From NCBI GenBank assembly GCA_012517025.1, contig JAAYVT010000378.1:1-11819 (forward strand): a DNA stretch of 11,819 bases, given 5' to 3'. This stretch comes from Phyllobacteriaceae bacterium (lineage in GTDB: Bacteria; Pseudomonadota; Alphaproteobacteria; Rhizobiales; Ancalomicrobiaceae). Positions 1 through 5,198 of the stretch are shown here, one piece after another. The notes under the pieces were generated by a model, which saw only the letters and a program-made list of their open reading frames with translations, made no database searches and was not told where the DNA came from. The position numbers and the translations under genes are program-made. Each line of letters starts with the position of its first letter. Within the stretch, counting starts at the first letter, position 1.

Positions 1-589
1 CGGCTCCACCACCCGCGAGCAGATCCTCGATCAGATGAAGAAGGCGATGGACCGCCGCGTCGCCGACGTCTGGGCGCATCGCACCCCCGGTCTGCCGCTC
101 GCCTCGGCCAAGGAAATGGTGATCCTCGCCTCGATCGTCGAGAAGGAGACCGGCAAGGCCGACGAGCGCCCGCGCGTCGCCGCCGTCTTCATCAACCGGC
201 TGAAGAAGGGCATGCGGCTGGAGACCGATCCGACCGTGCTCTACGGCCTCTACGGCGGCCGGGCGTGGCTGGAGGGGCGCACCATCACCCGCACCGACCT
301 CGCCTCGGCGACCCCCTACAACACCTATCGCGTCGCCGGCCTGCCGCCGGGACCGATCTGCAACCCCGGTCGCGCCGCGCTCGAGGCGGTCGCCAATCCG
401 TCGCGCACCGACGAGCTGTTCTTCGTCGCCGACGGCACCGGCGGTCACGTCTTCGCCCGCACCCTCGACGAGCACAATCGCAACGTCCAACGTTGGCGTG
501 CGATCGAGCAACAGAGCCGCAAGCCGGTCGAGGGCGTCGGCGTCCGGCCCCTTGCGCCGCCGGCGCCGGCGGGGCAGAACGGCGGGTGA
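1..589 (+). CDS. mltG: Endolytic transglycosylase MltG, C-terminal part (5' end outside window)
   Basis: This is the 3' part of a YceG/MltG-family lytic transglycosylase. The family cleaves nascent glycan strands in the periplasm near the inner membrane and so limits chain length. The reading frame is open from base 2, so the gene begins upstream; the ATG at 35 is internal. About 195 residues are visible. The hallmark SIVEKET motif, which contains the catalytic glutamate, is encoded at 131-151. It is followed by VAAVFINRL, DPTVLYGL, the TPYNTY/GLPPGPICNPG segment and the FFVADGTGGHVFA strand near the end, all characteristic of the family. The protein ends in a short Pro/Ala/Gly-rich tail. The N-terminal membrane anchor and LysM-like domain lie outside the window. 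yicC follows 97 nt downstream on the same strand. In related alphaproteobacteria mltG usually follows acpP-fabF (established synteny, not visible here). Confidence 0.94.
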   Translation, partial: GSTTREQILDQMKKAMDRRVADVWAHRTPGLPLASAKEMVILASIVEKETGKADERPRVAAVFINRLKKGMRLETDPTVLYGLYGGRAWLEGRTITRTDLASATPYNTYRVAGLPPGPICNPGRAALEAVANPSRTDELFFVADGTGGHVFARTLDEHNRNVQRWRAIEQQSRKPVEGVGVRPLAPPAPAGQNGG

Positions 590-686
590 CGTCGGAAGCG
601 TCGGGCGATCCGGCGAACCTTCGGGCGATCGGCGCCGCCGGGCACGGCGACGCCGGCCCCGAGTCGCGTCAGCGGGAGATCGACCG
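590..686. other. mltG-yicC spacer with a 10-bp direct repeat
   Basis: This is a 97-nt GC-rich spacer. The 10-mer TCGGGCGATC occurs at 601-610 and again at 621-630, exactly 20 nt apart, and each copy is followed by GGCG (after one extra C in the first copy). A 5-bp hairpin, CGCCG-GGCA-CGGCG, sits at 636-649. It has no T-run after it, so it is not an intrinsic terminator. The yicC Shine-Dalgarno sequence GGGAG is at 674-678. I see no convincing sigma-70 promoter, so read-through from mltG is the simplest assumption. Confidence 0.4.
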
Positions 687-1574
687 ATGCCCCTCTATTC
701 CATGACCGGATTCGCCCGTCGCGACGGGGTCGCCCAGGGCCACCGTTGGACTTGGGAACTGCGCTCCGTCAACGGCAAGGGCCTGGATGCCCGCCTGCGT
801 CTGCCGCCCGGCCTCGACCGCCTGGAGATCGGCGTGCGCGAACGCCTGTCGAAGCGCCTGACCCGCGGCAACGTCCAGGCCGCGCTGACCTTGGCGCGCG
901 AGGAAGCCGCGACCGCGCTCAGAATCAACGAAGCGGTGCTCGACGCGGTGATCGCCGCGATGAACCGCGTCGCCGACCGCATCGACGCCACCGCCCCGAC
1001 CCTCGACGGGGTGTTGGCGATCAAGGGGGTGCTGGAGACCGCCGAGGTCGAGGACGACGAGGCGACCCGCGCCGCCCTCGACGCCGCCCTGCTCGTCGGG
1101 CTCGACGACGCGATCGACGATCTGCTCGCCGCCCGGGCGCGCGAGGGCGAGGCGATCGGCCGCGTCCTCCTCGGCCAGATCGACGAGATCGCCCGCCTCA
1201 CCGCGGCGGCGGAAGCCCATCCCGCCCGCACCCCCGAGGCGATCCGCGCCCGTCTCGCCGAACAGGTCGAGGCGCTGCTCGGCGCGGTGCCGGCGCTCGA
1301 TCCGCAGCGGCTGGCGCAAGAGGCGGTGTTGCTCGCCACCCGCGCCGACATTCGCGAGGAGCTCGATCGCCTCGTCACCCACGTCGCCGAGGCTCGCCGT
1401 CTGCTCGGCGAGGGTGGGCCGGTCGGCCGCCGCCTCGACTTCCTCACCCAGGAATTCAACCGCGAGACCAACACGCTGTGTTCCAAGGCCAACGATCGCG
1501 GCGTGACCGCCATCGGCCTCGATCTCAAGGCGGTGGTCGATCAGCTGCGCGAGCAGATCCAGAACATCGAGTGA
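687..1574 (+). CDS. yicC: YicC/YloC-family endoribonuclease
   Basis: This 295-residue protein is close to the roughly 290-residue family norm. The N-terminal YicC domain begins with the signature SMTGFAR at residues 5-11, then ELRSVNGKGLD at 24-34. The C-terminal DUF1732 domain (about 215-295) carries DIREELDRL, VGRRLDFLTQEFNRETNT (246-263), SKAND and the terminal REQIQNIE. The family was long known only from stationary-phase phenotypes. YicC of E. coli and YloC of Bacillus subtilis have since been reported as endoribonucleases linked to RNA turnover, so a cytoplasmic RNase is the best call. The start at 687 is chosen because the signature begins within five residues of it and GGGAG lies 8 nt upstream; the frame stays open farther upstream but encodes Arg-rich non-homologous sequence. 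gmk begins 7 nt after the stop. Adjacency of yicC/yloC and gmk recurs in distant phyla. Confidence 0.94.
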   Translation: MPLYSMTGFARRDGVAQGHRWTWELRSVNGKGLDARLRLPPGLDRLEIGVRERLSKRLTRGNVQAALTLAREEAATALRINEAVLDAVIAAMNRVADRIDATAPTLDGVLAIKGVLETAEVEDDEATRAALDAALLVGLDDAIDDLLAARAREGEAIGRVLLGQIDEIARLTAAAEAHPARTPEAIRARLAEQVEALLGAVPALDPQRLAQEAVLLATRADIREELDRLVTHVAEARRLLGEGGPVGRRLDFLTQEFNRETNTLCSKANDRGVTAIGLDLKAVVDQLREQIQNIE

Positions 1575-1581
1575 CGCCGAC

Positions 1582-2220
1582 ATGAGTGCCCCGCTTCCCA
1601 CCCGCCGTCGCGGTCTCGGCTTCGTGCTCGCCTCGCCCTCCGGCGCCGGCAAGTCGACCCTGTCCCGTCTGCTGATCGAACAGGACCGCGAGATCGCGCT
1701 GTCGGTGTCGGTGACGACCCGCGCCAAGCGCCCCTCCGAGATCGACGGGGTGCACTATCACTTCATCTCGAAGAATCGCTTCCAGGCGCTGCGCGATCAC
1801 GGCGAGCTGCTCGAATGGGCCGAGGTGCACGGCAACTTCTACGGCACTCCGCGCGAGGCGGTGGAGAAGGCCTTCGCCGACGGTCGCGACATCCTGTTCG
1901 ACATCGATTGGCAGGGCACGGTGCAGGTCAAGGAGAAGCTGCCCGACGACGTCGTGGCGATCTTCATCCTGCCGCCGTCGATGAAGGAGCTCGCCGCCCG
2001 CCTGCATCGCCGCGCCGAGGACAGCGAAGAGGTGATCGCCAAGCGGTTGGAGAACGCCAAGGTCGAGATCGCCGAATGGCGCCGCTTCGACTACGTCATC
2101 GTCAACGACGCGCTGGAGCGCGCCTACGACGACGTCCGCGCCATCCTGCGCACCGAGCGCCTGAAGCGCTTCCGTCAGACCGGTCTCGAGAGCTTCGTCG
2201 AGGGGCTGCTCGCCGAGTGA
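1582..2220 (+). CDS. gmk: Guanylate kinase
   Basis: This 212-residue cytosolic enzyme transfers phosphate from ATP to GMP (or dGMP), giving GDP for nucleic acid and (p)ppGpp pools. The P-loop ASPSGAGKST is at residues 17-26. The GMP-binding region follows: SVSVTTRAKRP at 41-51, then DGVHYHF at 55-61. EWAEVHGNFYGT (79-89), the DIDWQG element (107-112), and the lid/adenine region with HRRAEDSEEVIAKRL (142-156) complete the fold. Its length matches bacterial Gmk, with a short N-terminal extension. The gene starts 7 nt after yicC. The Shine-Dalgarno match is poor (only a GAG in the end of yicC), which suggests coupled translation. Its TGA is separated by 3 nt from the convergent rsmA stop, so transcription of the two units must end inside each other's coding sequence or meet head-on. 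Confidence 0.97.
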   Translation: MSAPLPTRRRGLGFVLASPSGAGKSTLSRLLIEQDREIALSVSVTTRAKRPSEIDGVHYHFISKNRFQALRDHGELLEWAEVHGNFYGTPREAVEKAFADGRDILFDIDWQGTVQVKEKLPDDVVAIFILPPSMKELAARLHRRAEDSEEVIAKRLENAKVEIAEWRRFDYVIVNDALERAYDDVRAILRTERLKRFRQTGLESFVEGLLAE

Positions 2221-2223
2221 GGC

Positions 2224-3078
2224 TCACCGCCGCGCGGTCAGCGCGTTCGTCAGCCGCACGAAGCCGGCGACGTCGATCTCCTCGGCCCGCCGGGTCGCCT
2301 CGATCCCGGCGGCTTCGAGCAGCCCCGGCGCGTCGCCCAGGCTCTTCAGCGACTGCCTGAGCATCTTGCGGCGCTGGCCGAAGGCCGCCGCCACCACCCG
2401 CTCCAACGCGTCCGGATCAACCGTGAGCGGCGTCGCGCGCGGCACCAGCCGCACCACCGACGACGTCACCTTCGGCGGCGGCGAGAACGCCGAGGGGGAG
2501 AGATCGAACAGGATCCGCGCCTCGGTGCGCCAGCCGGCGAGCACGCCGAGCCGGCCGTAATGGTCGGAGGCCGGCGTCGCCACGATTCGCTCGGCGACCT
2601 CGCGTTGGAACATCAGCGTCGCCGACGCCCACCACGCCGGCCACGGCTCGGCCCGGAGCCAGCCGACCAGCAACGGCGTCGCGACGTTGTAGGGGAGGTT
2701 GGCGCACAGTCGCGCCGGCCGACCGAAGCCGTGTTCGGCGACGAGCGCGGCCATGTCGACCTCCAGCGCGTCGCCCTCGATCACGGTGAGGCGGTTCGGA
2801 TGGCGTTCGGCGATCTCCGCGAGCGCGGCGAGGCAGCGCCGGTCGCGCTCGATCGCCACCACCCGGCCCGCGCCCTCCGCCAGCAGCGCCCGGGTGAGGC
2901 CGCCCGGTCCGGGGCCGACCTCGACGATCAATTCGCCCTCGAGCGGCCCGCCGGCGCGCGCGATTCGGGCGGTGAGGTTGAGATCGAGCAGGAAGTTCTG
3001 CCCGAGCGACTTCAGCGCCGCGATCTCGTGCCGCGCGATGACCTCGCGCAGCGGCGGCAGATCGTCGATCTGCGTCAT
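2224..3078 (-). CDS. rsmA: 16S rRNA (adenine1518-N6/adenine1519-N6)-dimethyltransferase
   Basis: This is RsmA (KsgA), 284 residues. It uses S-adenosylmethionine to dimethylate two adjacent adenines near the 3' end of 16S rRNA, a late 30S assembly checkpoint, and its loss classically gives kasugamycin resistance. The N-terminal KSLGQNFLLD is at residues 23-32, the SAM motif I VEVGPGPGGLT at 52-62, the acidic ribose-binding IERD at 76-79, and the catalytic motif IV NLPYN at 127-131. The FSPPPKVTSSVVRL segment (198-211) and the C-terminal rRNA-binding FGQRRKMLRQSLKSL (233-247) are also present. The ATG at 3078 overlaps the pdxA TGA in an ATGA, which fixes the start. Only a weak GGGG lies upstream, consistent with translational coupling. 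It is the last gene of the leftward operon. Confidence 0.97.
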   Translation of the reverse strand: MTQIDDLPPLREVIARHEIAALKSLGQNFLLDLNLTARIARAGGPLEGELIVEVGPGPGGLTRALLAEGAGRVVAIERDRRCLAALAEIAERHPNRLTVIEGDALEVDMAALVAEHGFGRPARLCANLPYNVATPLLVGWLRAEPWPAWWASATLMFQREVAERIVATPASDHYGRLGVLAGWRTEARILFDLSPSAFSPPPKVTSSVVRLVPRATPLTVDPDALERVVAAAFGQRRKMLRQSLKSLGDAPGLLEAAGIEATRRAEEIDVAGFVRLTNALTARR

Positions 3079-4103
3079 CGCGCCGACCCCGTCATCGCCG
3101 CCGCCATCCGCAGCGCCGCGATCAGGCTGCCGGGATCGGCGACGCCTTTCCCGGCGATGTCGAGCGCGGTGCCGTGGTCGGGCGAGGTGCGCACGAACGG
3201 CAGCCCCAGCGTCACGTTGACCGTCTCGTCGAAGGCCAGCGTCTTGACCGGGATCAGCGCCTGATCGTGATACATGCACAGCGCCGCGTCCCAGGTCGCC
3301 CGCGCCCGCGCGTGGAACATCGTGTCGGCGGGCAGGGGCCCGCGCGCGTCGATCCCCTCGGCGCGCAGCCGCGCCACCGCCGGCGCGATCACGTCGAGGT
3401 CCTCGCGCCCCATCGCCCCGGCCTCGCCGGCATGCGGGTTGAGCCCGGCGATCGCCAGACGCGGGGAGGGGAGGCCGAAGCGGGTCGCGAGATCGGCGGC
3501 GACGATCCGCGCGGTGGCGACGATCGTCTCGGCGTCGAGGCTGCGGGCGGCCTCGGCGAGCGAGACGTGCACGGTCACCGGAACGGTTTTGAGATCCGGT
3601 CCGGCGAGCATCATCACCGGCCGCCACGCCACCCCGTCCGGCGGCGGCGCGATCTTCGCGGCGAGCGCGCCGAGGAACTCGGTGTGGCCGGGATGGGCGA
3701 AACCGACGGCGTAGAGCGCATGCTTGTTGAGTGGATTGGTGACCACCGCCGCGGCGCGGCCGGCGGCGACGTCGTCGACCGCCCGCTCGATCGCCGCGAT
3801 CACCAGCGGCGCGTCGACCGGATCGAGCCGGCCGGGCTCGCCGACGCAGGGCAGGCCGAGATCGACCACCGGCAGCGCGGTGTCGAACAGCACCGCGGCT
3901 TCCTCCGGCGTCGTCGCCCGCACCGGCACGTCGAGCCCGAGCCGCCGGGCACGTCGCTCGAACAGCGCCACCGAGCCGATCACGTAGAACGGCGGCAGGC
4001 GCGTCTCGCCCCGCCGCATCCAGGCCGCCAGCGTCACGTCCGGGCCGATGCCCGCCGGTTCGCCACAGGTCAGCGCCAGCGGCGCGGGGGTCCGGCTCGC
4101 CAC
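3075..4103 (-). CDS. pdxA: 4-hydroxythreonine-4-phosphate dehydrogenase
   Basis: This is PdxA, 342 residues (E. coli 329). It oxidises 4-phosphohydroxy-L-threonine with NAD in the DXP-dependent pyridoxal 5'-phosphate pathway; PdxJ then condenses the product. Visible signatures are CGEPAGIGPD (13-22), TNPLNKHAL (122-130), the substrate-binding HPGHTEFLGAL (137-147), and the three metal-ligand histidines: H179 in HVSL, H224 in GLNPHAGE and H279 in YHDQ. These three sit at a constant +13 offset from E. coli H166, H211 and H266. The C-terminal LPFVRTSPDHGTALDIAG is also canonical. The start is GTG at 4103; GAGGA (4108-4112) overlaps the surA stop codon with 4-nt spacing, and no closer in-frame ATG precedes the conserved GEPAG. 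It lies between the surA-like gene (7 nt) and rsmA (4-nt overlap). Confidence 0.96.
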   Translation of the reverse strand: MASRTPAPLALTCGEPAGIGPDVTLAAWMRRGETRLPPFYVIGSVALFERRARRLGLDVPVRATTPEEAAVLFDTALPVVDLGLPCVGEPGRLDPVDAPLVIAAIERAVDDVAAGRAAAVVTNPLNKHALYAVGFAHPGHTEFLGALAAKIAPPPDGVAWRPVMMLAGPDLKTVPVTVHVSLAEAARSLDAETIVATARIVAADLATRFGLPSPRLAIAGLNPHAGEAGAMGREDLDVIAPAVARLRAEGIDARGPLPADTMFHARARATWDAALCMYHDQALIPVKTLAFDETVNVTLGLPFVRTSPDHGTALDIAGKGVADPGSLIAALRMAAAMTGSAR

Positions 4104-4107
4104 GGCG

Positions 4108-4112
4108 TCCTC
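4108..4112 (-). promoter_or_regulatory. Shine-Dalgarno site supporting the pdxA GTG start
   Basis: On the minus strand GAGGA lies 4 nt before the GTG at 4103 and overlaps the TGA of the surA-like gene. This supports the non-ATG start and suggests that pdxA is translated by ribosomes finishing the upstream gene. Confidence 0.7.
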
Positions 4113-5061
4113 ACTTGCGATAGTCGATGACCGCGATGCGCCTCAGATCGTTGATGTAGCGGCGGGCGAACACCTCGCCCTCCTGCTGGCGCAGTTCTTC
4201 CTCGATCTTGTTGCGGACCGAGAAGTCGCCGGAGAGGTCGCGCTTTTCGCAGACCGCCACCATCTCGACGCCGATCGGCGTGCGCAGCGGCTTGGCGAGG
4301 TGACCGACGGCGACGTCGCCGAGCAGGCCGCGGAACTGCTCCGGCAGCTCGTCCTCGGTGCGCTTGCCGAGATTCTTGACCAGCGCCTCGCGCAGCGGCT
4401 TGACCGCCTCGACCAGCTGATCGCAGGAGGTGATCCGCGCCCTCCGCGCCTCCGCCTCGCGCATCCGCTCGCCCTCGCCGGCGCCCTTCGGGATCACCAG
4501 CACCACCTGCTTCAGGGTGTATTCGGCGGTCTTGCCGTCACCCGTCGGCGCCGGCTTGCCGGAACTCTCCTTCTTGGCGAGCGCGTCGACGATCTGCGAA
4601 TCGGAGATCGACACGGTGCGATTGAAGCGGCCGACCACGAGCTGTTGCCACAGGATCTGGATCCGCAGGCGCTCCTTCAGGTTCTTCGCGCCGATGCCCT
4701 GTTGGGAGAGGCCCTGCGCCAGCTGCGCCGGCGAGATCTTGAGCCGTCCGGCGATCGAGGCGAAGGCGGCGTCGACCTGCTGGTCGTTGATCGTGATGCC
4801 GACCCGTTTGCCCTCCTGCAGCTTCAGCTTGTCCTCGATCAGCTCCTCGGTGGCGGCGCGCTCGACCGAGGCGGCGCTGGTGCGGCTGGTCAGGCGCAGG
4901 AGACGCGCCCGTTCGGCGATCTCGTTCGAGGTGATCGGCTCGCCGTTGACCACGACGCGAATCTGCGAAGCCGCCGACGCGGGCGCGATCGACGCGACGC
5001 CGATCCCGACGAAACAGGCGATCGTGGCGACGGCGACGGTGAGGCGTTTGGTGAGCGGCAT
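4111..5061 (-). CDS. surA: SurA-like periplasmic chaperone / peptidylprolyl isomerase homologue
   Basis: This is a 316-residue secreted protein. Residues 1-30 are a classic Sec signal peptide: basic MPLTKR, hydrophobic core, and a PASA cleavage box with a likely cut after A30. Residues 32-155 match the SurA N-terminal chaperone domain: VVVNGEPITSNEIAERARLL, then EELIEDKLKLQEGKRVGI and a helical NLKERLRIQILWQQLV segment. Residues about 178-275 occupy the position of a parvulin domain. They are strongly diverged: the YTLKQVVLVIP strand and the TPIGVEMVAVCEKR end remain, but the usual GDLGW-type core is not evident. E. coli SurA (428 residues) has two parvulin domains; this protein has room for one. 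Two mature cysteines, C213 and C271, lie in that domain. The ATG at 5061 has AGGGA at 5071-5075, 9 nt away. Its position between lptD and pdxA matches E. coli lptD-surA-pdxA. Chaperoning of outer-membrane proteins is likely; isomerase activity is uncertain. Confidence 0.82.
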   Translation of the reverse strand: MPLTKRLTVAVATIACFVGIGVASIAPASAASQIRVVVNGEPITSNEIAERARLLRLTSRTSAASVERAATEELIEDKLKLQEGKRVGITINDQQVDAAFASIAGRLKISPAQLAQGLSQQGIGAKNLKERLRIQILWQQLVVGRFNRTVSISDSQIVDALAKKESSGKPAPTGDGKTAEYTLKQVVLVIPKGAGEGERMREAEARRARITSCDQLVEAVKPLREALVKNLGKRTEDELPEQFRGLLGDVAVGHLAKPLRTPIGVEMVAVCEKRDLSGDFSVRNKIEEELRQQEGEVFARRYINDLRRIAVIDYRK

Positions 5062-5198
5062 CCGATTACATCCCTGAGTGACCCGCGAACGACGTTCGGC
5101 CGATCGTCCCGACCGATCGGAGACGGATCCTGGTGTCGGTCGGGGTCTTCCTGCAAGTCCGAAGTGGCGGAATCGTGATGATCCCTGCCGTTTCGCGC
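5062..5198 (-). other. lptD-surA intercistronic spacer
   Basis: This is the only sizeable gap within the leftward operon (137 nt). It contains overlapping inverted repeats (5100-5144) and the surA Shine-Dalgarno AGGGA (5071-5075). No T-run follows the repeats on the minus strand, so a Rho-independent terminator is not supported. A weak internal promoter is possible: a TTGC-like element lies on the minus strand near 5155. I do not see a good -10 partner. Confidence 0.5.
5100..5144 (-). repeat. Two overlapping, mutually exclusive inverted repeats in the lptD-surA spacer
   Basis: Helix A pairs 5108-5116 (CCCGACCGA on the plus strand) with 5136-5144 (TCGGTCGGG): 9 perfect bp, 19-nt loop. Helix B pairs 5100-5106 (CCGATCG) with 5114-5120 (CGATCGG): 7 perfect bp, 7-nt loop. 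They share bases 5114-5116 and helix B's loop contains part of helix A, so both cannot form in full. In the minus-strand mRNA helix A is made first and helix B lies nearer the surA ribosome-binding site. The pairing is seen directly; any function is inference. Confidence 0.5.

Noticed and set aside
661..665. GANTC (CcrM methylation) site 22 nt before yicC, with another at 5170-5174 in the lptD-surA spacer
   Set aside because: Single GANTC sites occur often by chance and also inside genes here; there is no clustering that would suggest cell-cycle control.
498..686. Upstream extension of the yicC frame overlapping mltG
   Set aside because: The extension is Arg-rich and lacks homology-like character. 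The YicC signature begins at the ATG at 687, which has its own Shine-Dalgarno.
3174..4130. Long plus-strand frames opposite pdxA and neighbouring shadow frames over rsmA
   Set aside because: They are Arg/His-rich without motifs or start signals, and the minus-strand genes carry all expected active-site residues.
5100..5120. Rho-independent terminator after lptD
   Set aside because: The stem is present but no T-run follows on the minus strand, so it is recorded only as an inverted repeat.
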